Under the pieces are notes generated by a model. That model was not told the DNA's origin, made no database searches, and saw nothing but the letters and a program-made list of their open reading frames with translations. From assembly GCF_004379255.2 (NCBI RefSeq), contig NC_056038.1, forward strand, positions 13,740,729 to 13,804,728: 64,000 bases of DNA, in the 5' to 3' direction. Positions 11,398 to 22,158 of the stretch are shown here, in pieces; the stretch's first letter is position 1; each line of letters begins with the position of its first letter. The stretch is from Salvia splendens. Its lineage: Eukaryota; Streptophyta; Magnoliopsida; Lamiales; Lamiaceae. The translations under genes and the position numbers were made by a program.

Positions 11398-11401
<4 letters not shown>
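10653..11401 (+). mobile_element. Short TIR element, family iota (same ends as the Pack elements)
   Basis: Starts GGGTTGTGATCAATTGAG and ends CTAACAAGACCC. The inverted repeats extend about 45 bp (ATTGAGATTTTTTAGC pairing with GCTAAAAAATCTCAA). A perfect subterminal hairpin CCACTCATTT/AAATGAGTGG lies at 10709-10718/10724-10733. The middle is a T-rich block and many TGTTGACAT/ATGTCAACT motifs, some in tandem (10,908-11,038). Non-coding; relative of 46,585-48,315. Confidence 0.75.
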
Positions 11402-11433
<32 letters not shown>

Positions 11434-11436
<3 letters not shown>

Positions 11437-12883
11437 GAGCGTTATTCTCCTTTTCACATCTTAGATCCTTTTTCCTTCTTAATATTACGCGTTAGATCTA
11501 AGGCATCAACGGATCAGATTGATTCTATAAAACTGGTTCCGTGTTGCATTATAGAAGGTGTTTGTATGCATTACAGGGTTATTATTGACATTTGACGGAA
11601 AAGTAACTGCCACATTTTGGTATCTGCGAATAATGCACCACATGGTCACGAGTAATGCATATAATTGACTATATAATGCACAATATGTGAACTGCAATGC
11701 ATACGAATAAGATGTACCATGTTATGATGTTTGGACACACGTTTCTTGTTTCCCCTAAGGGTTTAATAAGCTTAGGGGCTAGGGTATAGTACGTAGACAC
11801 GTATGTAATCTTCACATGGTAACGAGTAATGGATATAATTGACTATATAATGCACAATTTGTGAACTGCAATGCATACGAACAAGATGTGATGTGTTATG
11901 ATGTTTGACACACGTTTCTTGTTTCCCATAAGGGTTTAATAAGCTTAGGGGCTAGGGTATAGTACGTACGCATTAATAAAAAATTATAAAACGATACGAA
12001 TAATTCACCAAATTGTCACGAGTAATGGATGTTATTAACTATATAATGCACAATATGTGAACTGCAATGCATACGAATAAGATGTACCATGTTATGATGT
12101 TTGACACACGTTTCTTGTTTCCCCTAAGGGTTTAATAAGCTTAGGGGCTAGGGTATAGTACGTAGATATTACTAACAAATTGTTGTTATTGGAATATACG
12201 TATGTGCATTATTTGGTTTAGGTAGTGCATTATGTAGCTGTTAATTGTCATTATCTCAGTATATTATGCATTATTAGAGGTATTGTGTATATGGGTTAAT
12301 CAACGGATTGAAGATTACATACGTGCATTTAGTAATGTCTACGTACTATACCCTAGCCCCTAAGCGTATTAAACCCTTAGGGGAAACAAGAAACGTGTGT
12401 CAAACATCATAACATTGTACATCTTATTCGTATGCATTGCAGTTCACATATTGTGCATTATATAGTTAATAACATCCATTACTCGTGACAATTTGGTGAA
12501 TTATTCGTATCGTTTTATAATTTGTTATTAATGCGTACGTACTATACCCTAGCCCCTAAGCTTATTAAACCCTTAAGGGAAACAAGAAACGTGTGCCAAA
12601 CATCATAACACAGCACATCTTGTTCGTATGCATTGCAGTTCACATATTGTACATTATATAGCCAATTATATGCATTACTCGTGACCATGTGAGGCATTAT
12701 TCGTAGCGTTTTCCAGCCATTATTAGATTACTATTATACCCTCATAATGCACAAAATAGGACAAATAATGCAACACGGGATTAATTACCCAATGTTGATC
12801 TTGACCGTCCATTTCTCTAATCTAATGGCTGATATTAAGAAGGAAAAATGAGGAAATATAGGAAAAGGAAATGAATACATCCC
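11434..12883. mobile_element. Foldback-type element beta, copy 2 (inverted)
   Basis: This is beta copy 1 in reverse orientation: it begins GGGGAGCGTTATTCTCC and ends AATACATCCC. Three hairpin units lie in one arm (about 11752, 11931, 12122) and only two in the other (about 12355, 12555), so one unit has been lost relative to copy 1. With copy 1 it forms an inverted repeat more than 4 kb across. Confidence 0.8.
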
Positions 12884-12902
12884 TATATATATATATATAT
12901 AT

Positions 12903-13496
12903 AATCTAGCTTGAGTGTAGCATAGAGCTCATGGATACGAGGTTGCCATGGATTGTCATCTTTTTTTAGGTGAAAGTTCATAGGTCTCAAGGAGATTTTC
13001 CACCTCATGCACATTCTCAATTATTTCCTTCCATCAATTTTCTTTAGATCTAGATTTTCGTGGGTTAGATCTTAGAGTGAACTTCAAAGTGGTATCTGTG
13101 CCTTTTGGATCCCTGAAGTAAGAAAAATCACGTTCCAAGGACCTGAACATTAAAGATCACACTTCAAATGCTTCAACTGATTACTTTGCCCTCGAAGCCA
13201 TGAAAGGTGTATATATCATTTTATTCATCTCATCATCACTTTCTTACACAATTCTTATTCAAGAAGTTAATAAATGTCAACTTTTTCATCATTACATTAT
13301 TTTTCCAATCATTATTTAATTTAAATACTTAACCCACTAATAACATCTTGATTTATGACAAGTTTTACTTTTATATCATACTGTATATTATTACTTATAT
13401 ATCATACTATTACTCATGACATATGAAACTTCTTATTTTCTTTAACTCCTACATGACTTACCTATAGTTATCTATGTGGGTAACGAGTTTAGAAAA
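12903..13496. other. Intergenic, no gene recognised
   Basis: AT-rich host or old repeat sequence. At about 13,091 there is TGGTATCTGTGCC, weakly like the initiator-Met primer-binding site of plant retrotransposons, but no LTR or pol motif accompanies it. Confidence 0.4.
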
Positions 13497-13648
13497 TCTA
13501 TACATATATAAAAAGCTAGTTTTCACCTTCTTTTAAAATATTTATAAATTTTGTCCTTATTTTGGGATATTTATAAGTTGTAGGATCAATTTAAATATTT
13601 ATGGAATAACTAATTCCTTCCAGTGGTCATTACATGTAGAATCATATA

Positions 13649-14789
13649 TGATAAGGCTCATTTCATGCATCGGTTTAAGGGTAAAATGTATGCTACTTGA
13701 TCGGCTTTATCGCACAAAACAAGTGTTAAATGTGCAGAAATGCCGCTTGACCAAGGCAACAAGGCTAGACTGATCAAGTAAGTACAATAGGCGAAAAAGG
13801 CCTGATAGCGGGGGAAGTTGATCAAGGGGAGTAACCAAGCAGTTAAGGAGGGGACCACTAGATTTCAGAAGAAGGACACACGAGGCTATGAGCTGGATGG
13901 GGACACGTGCTAATATATGAGATGCAAGGACGGAGCTGAGTCACGAATCTGTTGCTGAAAAGCGTCGTCATTCTAGAAGGAAAGCACGTAGCAATCAATG
14001 AGTCGCTCACTCTCAGCATGAGCGAATATTCCCTGCCAAGAGCGTTATCCAGCAGGAGGTCGTGCCGAGCCTATAAATAGAGGATGCGCCACCACATGAA
14101 AAAAGATCAGATCCTTTACTTTCCGTCTTTAGTTTAGTTTAGTTTAGCTCTCTAGTTTAGTTCAGTTCTCTAGATAGCTTAGCTTAGATAAAGTAATGCT
14201 TAGTTAGAAAGGGCGATTGAAGGAGCGCTGCAGAATACTTGATATCTGTCGGCGTATTCTTAAGTTTCCCACCGAGGATCTCCTCGGTTTACTTGCTTTC
14301 GTAGTTCCGAAGTGTTAGCTTAGTTTAAATTTCACGTTATACTGTTCTGAGTTTTAGTTTTAATCAAAGTTACTTTCGTTTTCATCATCGTGCTTACTGT
14401 TCTAAGTAGTTAAATTTCATTCCTATCTGAAATGCACTTGACCCAGTAGTTAAATTTCCCTTGAGCAAGTAATTAGTTACTTTTCTGTCTAAGTTGAAAT
14501 CAGTAGTTAAAAACTCCCAAAGTTAAAGTGTGGCAGCAGCCAATCCCATGTTCACTACTCACACACTTGATACACTAGCTTTTCTGTGGGATCGACCCCG
14601 AACTTGCCGCTTTACTGTTAAAGTAGTGTAAAATTGGGAGTTTATAAATTACTTTGGTAGGAAACGAGTGAGAGCGAGATTACATTGATCAAGTGGCAAC
14701 GACATTTGCTAACTGATCCAACCGGTTCGGTTATCTTCCATATAACTTGATCCATACTCTATTATCGCGCCCCTCTCGAAGCCCTTCCA
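13649..14789 (+). repeat. 5' LTR of element A
   Basis: TG...CA ends, TATAAATA at 14072-14079. It is about 39 bp shorter than its partner because of a deletion near 13,900 (the GTGCGCAACATTCTG segment is missing). After the TATA box is a run of TTTAG/TTCAG repeats. Confidence 0.88.
14072..14079 (+). promoter_or_regulatory. TATA box of the element A 5' LTR
   Basis: TATAAATA in a GC-richer setting. The identical box occurs at 15315, 23974 and 32972 in the other LTRs of this nest. Confidence 0.6.
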
Positions 14790-14792
14790 AAA

Positions 14793-14810
14793 TGGCGCCG
14801 TTGCCGGAGA
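14793..14810 (+). promoter_or_regulatory. Primer-binding site (tRNA-Asp) of element A
   Basis: TGGCGCCGTTGCCGGAGA lies 3 bp after the LTR and is complementary to the 3' end of plant tRNA-Asp with one mismatch. Confidence 0.8.
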
Positions 14811-14853
14811 AGCATGGTGTAATTTTATGTTTGTGTGTAGCGCATAGGTGTAT

Positions 14854-16029
14854 TGATAAGGCTCATTTCATGCATCGGTTTAAGGGTGAAATACATGCTA
14901 CTTGATCGGTTTATCGCACAAAACAAGTGTTACATGTGCAGAAATACCACTTAACCAAGGCAGCAAGGCCGAACTGATCAAGCAAGTACAAAAGGCGATA
15001 AATGGCCAAGAATCGGGGGACTTGATCAAGGGGGAGCGATCAAGCAGTTAGGTGGGGACCGCTGGCTTCTAGAAGAAGAACACGTGAGGAAATGAGCTGG
15101 ATATAGTGCACCACTCTGTTATCAAGGACGACGTTCTAGAAGGGGACACGTGCTGGAATATGAGACGCAAGGACGGAGCTGAGTCACGAATCTGTTACCA
15201 AAAAGCGTCGTCATTTTAGAAGAACAGCACGTAGCAATCAATGAGTCGCTCACTCTTAGAATGAGCGAATATTCCCTGTTAAGATCGTTATCCAGCTGGC
15301 GGCTGAATCGAGCTTATAAATAGAGGGTGTGCCACCACAAGAAGGCATCTGAGACTTTACTTTCCGTCTAGTTTAGCTTATCTTAATTATTTAGCGTAGT
15401 TCAGCTCTCTAGCTTAGTTCAGTTCAGTTCTCTAGCTTAGTTAGATAGCTTAGTTTAAAGGGGATCGAAAGGGAGCGCTGCAAAATACTCATTTTTGTTA
15501 GCGTTATCTTAAGTTTCCCGTTGAGATTTTTCTCAGTTTTTACCGCTTTCTTAGATTCCAAAGTGTTAGCTTAGTTTAAATTTCACGTTGTACTCAGCTT
15601 TTAGTTTAATCAAAGTTATTTTCGCTTTTAATCCGCGCATTTACTTTTCTGTTATTACATGCAATTCAATTGCTCCAGTAGTTAAATTTCCATTGATCAA
15701 GCTAGCTAGTTTAATTCTGTGTAGATTAAAACCAGTAGTTAAAAACTCCCAAGTTAAAGCATGGCAGCAGCCAACCCCCTGTTCACTACTCACACACTCG
15801 ACACACCAACTTCTCTGTGGGATCGACCCCGAACTTGCCGTTTTACTGTTAAAGTTGTGCAAAATTGGGAGTTAAAAATTACTTTGGCAAGACAGAAAGG
15901 GCGAGAGCTAGATTGCATTGATTAAGTGGCAACGACATTTGCTAACTGATCCAATCGGTTCGGTTATCATTCCATATAACTTGATCTGCATTCTATTCGT
16001 ATTTTCGACCTCTTTCCAAGTCCAGTCCA
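14854..16029 (+). repeat. 5' LTR of element B
   Basis: TG...CA ends; TATAAATA at 15315-15322. It differs from its partner by scattered substitutions and an extra about 30 bp near 15,572, so the insertion is not recent. Confidence 0.88.
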
Positions 16030-16032
16030 AAA

Positions 16033-16050
16033 TGGCACCGTTGCCGGGGA
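16033..16050 (+). promoter_or_regulatory. Primer-binding site (tRNA-Asp) of element B
   Basis: TGGCACCGTTGCCGGGGA lies 3 bp after the LTR and is complementary to the tRNA-Asp 3' end with one mismatch. Confidence 0.8.
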
Positions 16051-16133
16051 AGCATGGTGTTACTTTATGTTTGTGCTTAGTGCGTAGGTGTATATAATTT
16101 TGTTTCTCATTTTTTTTGTTTTTCCTGCTGTTG

Positions 16134-17955
16134 ATGAGAAGGTACCACCAAGGCGATTACTGGAATCATCCCTTGATATACAGAAGAACTAACACTCAGT
16201 GGAGAGTCCAGGAAGCCGGCGTTGTCATCACTCGTCGCAGAGCCGCATTAGAAGCAGCAGCAGCCACCGAGTAGAAAACACAACCACCACCACCGGAACG
16301 AATGGAAGCAGAGATGGCCGCTGTCGCTGACGACTTGGGAATCGGCTCTCTACACGCTCATGATGAGAGAGAGCCCGCACATGCCATCGCCGCTACTCCT
16401 GGAATGCGGACCATCGCAATCAAATCCAGAGTACTGGTCGTTTTGTCCCATTTCTATGGCCTTTCGAAGGAATGTTCGTATGCTTTCCTGGAAGAATTCT
16501 GCAGATACTGTGATATTCAGCCCGTGCCAGCTGGATCCACGTCTGAAGATTACAGGCTTAAGGCTATTCCTTTCGTTTTGAAGGGCGATGCAGGTGTCTG
16601 GCTGTCAAGGCTGCCGGAAGGATCGGGAAGGACGTGGGCTGAGTTCCGTATGATATTCCTCGATCGTTTCTTTCCAACATAAAAAACAAGTGCCCTAAAA
16701 AGGGAAATTACAGAAGCCAGACAGGAGTATGACGAGCCCCTCGGCCAGTACTGGGATAGGTTCTAAGGGTTGCTTCAAGCATGCCCTAACCACAAGCTGG
16801 GAGAGAAGGAGATCTACTCGATCTTCTATGGCGGACTCACGGTGGACAGCAAGAACGACCTCAACCTCGCAGCACAAGGGGATTTCTCAAAAACCCTTTT
16901 TAGCCAAGCTAAGAATATTTTGGAGAGGCTGATTGAGGCTAAGCGGTCGTACGAAACATCTCGAGGGCAGTACAGAAGAGGAGCACTGCACGCAGCTGAG
17001 GCGCGCAACGATGAAAAGCTGGAGGCTCGATTTGAGCAGATGGAGAAGAAACTGCTGGAAGCAGTAGAAAAAACGAGACCGCCGCCACCACCTGCACCGA
17101 AGGAGACACAGTATGTGCCCCAACCGCCACCGCCAGAAGAGCATCATTACTATTACTGCGATTTTCCCCCTGAGGTAGAGCAAGTAAACTCCGTAGGCCA
17201 CTGGAACACAAATGGCAACTGGATCCAGGGGAAGCAGAGAGATGCTCCGTGGAGGGACCACCCCAACTTCAGATGGATTGATCAGAATCAAAGCCAACCA
17301 CAACAGGTACAGCTCTCTGACGGGCAGTCCAACTGGCCAGCTCGAATCTTGGATAGACCAAACACTGGAGGGATTAGAATGCAAGGAGGTCAGGCAGGTT
17401 GGTCAAGTGGACCTCAAGGGAACTGGTCAAGTGGAGGACAACCTAACTGGTCAAGTGGAGGACAGCCTAACTGGTCAAGTGGAGGACAGCCTAACTGGTC
17501 AAGCAGACAACAGGAAGGAGAATGGGGTACCAACACCAAGCCCCTCAGTATAGCAACCAGGGTAGACAACCAAGTAATCAAATGGTGAGTTATGTCCCGC
17601 AGTACCACAGGGGAAACTAGCAATCCCAAGGGAACCAACAGTACTTCCAAGGAAACCAACAAAATCATCTGTCCCAGAACCAACCAGAGCAGTATGGGTC
17701 TTCCGGTTTTTACCAGCAAGGCCATAGAGGAGGCCGATTTAATCAGAGAAATAACAGGCAGCAAAATGAAGGTCCAGGGGATATGATTCCACACCAATCC
17801 CATGATGCTGTGCGAGAAATGCAGGAAGCCCAGAGAGAATAGAGAGCTGCATTAGAAATGCTTACGAAGCAGTTATCTCAGGTCGCCATGTCACTGGGCG
17901 AGCTAAGAGGTAATGAAGGAAAGATTCCGGCTACAGTGCAACCTCAACAGGGCGA
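16134..17955 (+). pseudogene. gag: gag of element B, broken by stop codons
   Basis: One frame runs from an ATG at 16134 (MRRYHQGDYW) with stops near 16,272, at 16,680 and near 16,764 (the last fits CAA to TAA). The capsid-like retrotransposon gag domain is clear: LSHFYGLSKECSYAFLEEF, then LKAIPFVLKGDAGVWLSRL and WAEFRMIFLDRFFPT, continuing after the stop with QYWDRF and LTVDSKNDLNLAAQG. A probable coiled coil, a Pro-rich stretch and an HYYYC segment follow. Next come the tandem WSSGGQPN repeats and a Gln/Asn-rich tail with GHRGGRFNQRN, possibly RNA binding. No CCHC zinc knuckle is visible. Gag would form the virus-like particle in the cytoplasm. Confidence 0.85.
17395..17508 (+). repeat. 30-bp minisatellite in gag (NWSSGGQP repeats)
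   Basis: Four tandem units of about 30 bp encode (N)WSSGGQPN. Element A has only one or two such units at the same place (about 26,035-26,070), so the number expanded or shrank between copies. Confidence 0.8.
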
Positions 17956-19382
17956 GAGAATGTCAACACAGTCTCTCTGAAATCAGAAGGAGTTTATTAG
18001 AGCTCAACTGCAAGTTTTCCAGAATCCAGGACAAGTCTTAATAAAAGCCTTGAATCCAGAGCCCTTGATCAAGTCATAGCGAAAGGAGAGTTAAACATCT
18101 GTGAACAGGGTGCTGAAAAGAGGAGGAAGGTCGAAGCAGAGGAATTGACCGGTATGATCCAACCTAGTGATCTTCCCTCCAAGAGAACTGACCCAGGGGT
18201 ATTTACGCTCCCAATTTCCATCAGAAACGTTCAAATGGAGCACGCAATGTGCGACCTAGGGGATTCCATCAATATTATGCCATATTCTATATACAAGAGG
18301 CTGGAGAATGCTAAGCTCGTCAAAACCAATATGGAAATACAACTAGCAGACGGGTCTTGCATTTACCACGAGGGCGTTCTGGAAGATGAAATCGTCAAGG
18401 TGAACAGATTCATGTATCCCGCCGACTTCTTTGTTATAAAAATGACGGAACCAGGTGCAAAGGAATCTATTGGGATCCTTTTGGGGAGACCTTTCCTATC
18501 CACCGCCAACACAGTCATTGACGTCCGCCATGGGACAATTAATCTGGAGTTTAAAGGAGAGCGACTTACGGTCGGCATTAATGAAGCGGCAAAAAAGCCA
18601 CAGGGCAGAGAGAGCATACAAACAGTAAACGCTATCAGCCCTCGGAAACAGGAGTATTCGAAAAAGGAATCCTTCGAAGAGCTATCCTCTGGTTACGCTG
18701 AAGATGAACAGCTGAAGAGAGAGGCAGCAGAATGGTTTGATACGACAGTGACTGGAGCAATGGATGATCAAGCCATTAGAATGGCAATTATGGAATTTTT
18801 CCAGCCGTCACAACCAGCCGAGGCAAGAGAGATTACTCAACCAAGAAGGGTCGAGAGACCACCTGACCAAGCCGCTCCATTAAAAGGAATGCTGAAGAAG
18901 GAATCCTCGTTTACAAGGCAACTACCTGAATCGCCAAATGCCCTCAAGAACATGCCCGACCAGGCGTATCACAGTCCAGTTGAACCAAGTCTGCATGGAC
19001 AGGAGGTACAATCAAGAAAAAAACTGAGGCTGGGTGAAGAAGGCGTCAAGTGGAAATCAGCAAACCCGATGGAAATAAATCCGAATTTATGCATGCACCC
19101 AGCCACAAAAAAAAGGAAGTGACCAACTTCTCCTCGAGAAATGAAGAACTCATCGGTGAACAGAGGAAGCTACCATTCCAGAGTCAAATCAAACTAATGA
19201 TAGGGAAGCGGAATTCAGAATGGGCAGATCCTGAAACCATCAAGGCGAGCACGCACCAAGGAGACACCCCCAGTTCGTTCTTTTTCGAGGTGAATGGTCC
19301 TCGTGTTGAGCCCTACAGAGACAAGACCAAAGTGGGAGTGGTGGAAGAAATTCCACTAACCTTTCCCAATCTCAACCATTGA
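17956..19382 (+). pseudogene. Protease joined to RT and integrase remnants, element B
   Basis: The ORF at 18145-19122 encodes a retropepsin-like domain: GVFTLPISIRNVQM, then MCDLGDSINIMPYSIYKRL and GILLGRPFLSTANTVIDVRHG. The active-site motif usually reads DLGAS in this lineage; here it is DLGDS, so the enzyme is probably dead. After the protease come only NPNLCMHP, the start of RT, a frameshift, and then (19,150-19,382) FQSQIKLM, SEWADPETI and FEVNGPRVEPY, which is the C-terminal tail of a gypsy integrase. RT, RNase H and the integrase core are missing. Element A shows the same layout. Confidence 0.8.
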
Positions 19383-19982
19383 CCAGGTATAAGGAGTGAT
19401 CGGGTACTCCTGGGCAGTCTGCTTGATCAAACAACACATTTCAAATTCATTAAAATGATCAAGTGACAACCTAGGGGAACCTGGTCAAGTCCTTATAGTT
19501 AGTGTAATTAGTTTTTCTTGTGTTAGTTTTTTTTATTTCAATTCTTAGAGGGTTAAAGGACAGAAATAAAGGCGAGAAACTGATCAAGTGGAATTATTGA
19601 GTTTTCATCTGGATATAATGGACCACTTGATCAGTGCAACAAGGGCTAACCAATGGCCACAGTGATTTAATTAATCAGGGACAGGTGGCAAAAGGACATA
19701 TGCAGCCATTGGAGGGGTGTCAGATAGTGCCAACTGTCGTAGTGGAAAGAAGTCCTGAAGAGAAGCGTGTAGGAGAAGCTAAGCCAGCTGGCATTCTGAA
19801 AAGATGCGCCTGTACGCAAAGAGTCGCAGAGATTTGAACAGTCACAGAGATCCCAACAGCCGCGATATCAGTATAAAAGGACGCTTTATGACCCGTACCC
19901 TACTTTTTACCAACTACCTACAGCACTCCTTTGTTTACTCCCGCCTATTTATCAAAACCTTTCTCAAATCACCATTCGCTCC
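19383..19982 (+). other. Spacer between pol remnant and ORF2, element B
   Basis: Non-coding. Repeated CTTGATCAAG/TGATCAAGTG motifs occur (19,430-19,630). The equivalent spacer in element A is 27,980-28,576. TATAAAAG at about 19,871 could be a promoter for ORF2, though this is only a suggestion. Confidence 0.5.
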
Positions 19983-21775
19983 ATGGAAATCACCTACGAC
20001 TTTCAAATGGACTCTCCTTCAACCGAACAAGACGAGAGAACGCTGAGGAGAACGGCCCGCCGTAGTATTCCGGTATACACACCGGTGGAAAGTAGCGAAT
20101 CAGAAGAGGTGTAGTACTTGCGCTATCATTCTGAGCGCAGACGAAAAGGAATGCAAGTGGCCAAAACTCCTACAAAAAAACCAAGGACGACCTTCCCTAC
20201 TCCAGAGATCAGGGAACCTATTAGGGTACCGTTCACCGAAGGAGAAGAGGTAGCTGGAGAAGACGGTGGAGAAGAAGCGGAGGTCGACAGGTCAGGAGAA
20301 CCGACCTACGAGAGGACGGAGGTGTTGGTCACGGAAAAACTCTTGAAGAAAATGGCTCGTTTTCCCGACCCATAGAAGACAAAGATTTATGCGGAACGCG
20401 GGGCAAAAGGGAAACAAACTAAGTCAGGAAAGCGCTACCACCCGGAATCTCTCCAGGAGATAGAATCAGAGGACGATTTCCTGTCTTACATACGCACAAT
20501 CGGGTTCAACTGGTTGCTCAATCACAGCACAGCAAAGGTACCGGTTGCCTTGGCGAAAGAGTTTTTCACTTCTTTCACGTTCGAACAAATGACAGACGTA
20601 TCTGTTGAGTCTATCTCTTTCCGGTTATTTAACGAGGAGGTTTCAATGAGCATTCGAGAATGGTCTATGAGGATATCCACGGCATTTGGGACAAAAGACA
20701 GATTGGGCCCCTGGGGACATGCCGGGATTCACCCCGCAAGCAGCTTGGGACTTGCTTACTGAGGGGCATGGTGGACGTTTCAAACCCAGCGTCTCAAAGG
20801 GAGTCCACATTGCCGACCGACTCCTTCGTTTTGCCCAAACCTTCATCACCTACAACTTACTGGGACAGGTAACTGCCACCCTCACCACAGCTGAACTCTA
20901 TTTCGGCTGGTGCATGTTCAAGGGGGTGAAGGTCCACTTGGGGTACTGGCCAGCCCAAGCCTGCCATTCACTGACCACCCATACATCCCGCCATTTATAT
21001 CTCTGCCATCTGCTGGGTGCCTATCTACATAGGAATATAATCATGAAAATACCTAAGCCCGCCCCCATCCTCCTAATGTGCAATCCCCCAGAGCTATTCA
21101 ACTTGATTTTCTTTTTTAACAAGGGACTCTTGTACATGAAGGACGATGTCGTTCACTTCTACGATGTAGAGGATGAAAGGACTGAGGTAACCGTCAGAAC
21201 TGGGAAAAGGAGCAAGGCCAACGCAAGTACAGAAGTTGCAGAACAGGGCAACCCAGAAGCGACAGCAGAAACTGACGGAGATAGTAGGGCTAAGGGCCAC
21301 TTGGACACAGAGGGGAGAGTTCCGACAGAAATGGCAACGCCAGAATGGAAAGAAGACATGGCAGCGCTAGGGAGCGCCTTGAAGGACGAAATGACTGTCA
21401 TAAGGAGCACCATAACAGAGAAGACGGCGACCATGGGGACCAATGTAACGCGGAGCGACTATAAGAGGCGACATTGCAGAGGAAAAGGCCGCTATAAGAA
21501 GCAACATCCAGGAGATTCAAACAGGTATCGCGTCCTTACATTCTGCAATTCACAGCTTTAAGGAACCGCTAGGAATCAATGCCGAAAAGATGGCTGAGAC
21601 TCTGCTGCTGATGATGAAAATGGTAAAGTTCGTCCAGCAACAAACGTTTCAAACCCAGTTGAGCATTCCTACAGAGACCCCCGGAGCAACTGCCCAAGGA
21701 ACTCAATCGGTTTTTCCTTCCCCAGCGGCCCCTCCAAGAAGCAGCATGCAGCACTCCCCTACCGAAACTGCATAG
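19983..21775 (+). pseudogene. ORF2 of element B (putative plant transposon protein), broken
   Basis: Starts at ATG 19983 (MEITYDFQMD). There are stops at 20,112 (TAG) and 20,373 (TAG), a frameshift near 20,700 and another near 21,450. The conserved core is FNWLLNHSTAK, FFTSFTF, ISFRLFNEEVSMS, then (new frame) PQAAWDLLTEGHGGRF, TYNLLGQ, LYFGWCMFKGVKVHLGYW and LCHLLGAYLHRN. The region after 21,170 is Ala/Glu/Thr-rich. The order of motifs matches ORF2 of elements C and A. The protein has no recognised catalytic motif and its function is unknown. Confidence 0.75.
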
Positions 21776-21963
21776 ACGACAATGTCTGATGATCCCCCAC
21801 TTCTACCCTCCAAGCGCCCAAAGGCGTTACCAAGGAAGTCAGGTCCATGAGCGACCGGAAAAAACAGTTGAAGTACCCCTCACCCCATCTCAGCTCACGT
21901 TAATTTCAAAACAATTCAGTTTTATTTTGTTTATGGTATGTATAACTGTCATTCTATTCCGTA

Positions 21964-22109
21964 TCACACTTAGACCTGTGTTAGGTCTAAGTGTGAGAAG
22001 TATGCATGCCCTATATCTGTTTTATTTTCATATTTTTTGTGTGGTTATTAGCATGTTTTGATTGCTGACACTGCCTCACACTTAGCCCAGTGTCTGGTCT
22101 AAGTGTGAG
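21964..22109 (+). repeat. Two CACACTTAG...CTAAGTGTG stem-loops (element B)
   Basis: The first stem is a perfect 14 bp (21964-21977 pairing with 21983-21996, loop GTGTT). The second is 11 bp (22075-22085 with 22099-22109) plus an inner CCAG/CTGG stem. Both are followed by GAAGT. Confidence 0.85.
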
Positions 22110-22158
22110 AAGTTCCCTTGATTGTTGTTATGCCATCGCCTGTGCCTAACCCTTCTTT

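Larger units (their letters stand above)
7301..12902. mobile_element. Chain of seven TIR/foldback elements separated by (TA)n tracts
   Basis: Elements from at least five families (described separately) abut one another with only TA-dinucleotide runs between them: about 7301-7348, 7616-7655, 8313-8341, 8663-8690, 10311-10324, 10609-10652, 11402-11433 and 12884-12902. A further internal run is at 7991-8012. Their outermost bases are mostly GGG or similar, often followed by TGATC. No transposase is encoded. Confidence 0.8.

Noticed and set aside
10048..11697. Identical 63-residue ORFs at 10,048-10,239 (+) and 11,506-11,697 (-), with a related one at 8,558-8,941
   Set aside because: They lie in the inverted arms of the foldback copies. 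Identity follows from the repeat structure, and the sequence has no domain character.
16887..17384. Minus-strand ORFs opposite gag (also 25,478-25,912 and 61,720-62,370)
   Set aside because: Shadows of the coding plus strand; no domain, and not conserved as protein between elements A and B.
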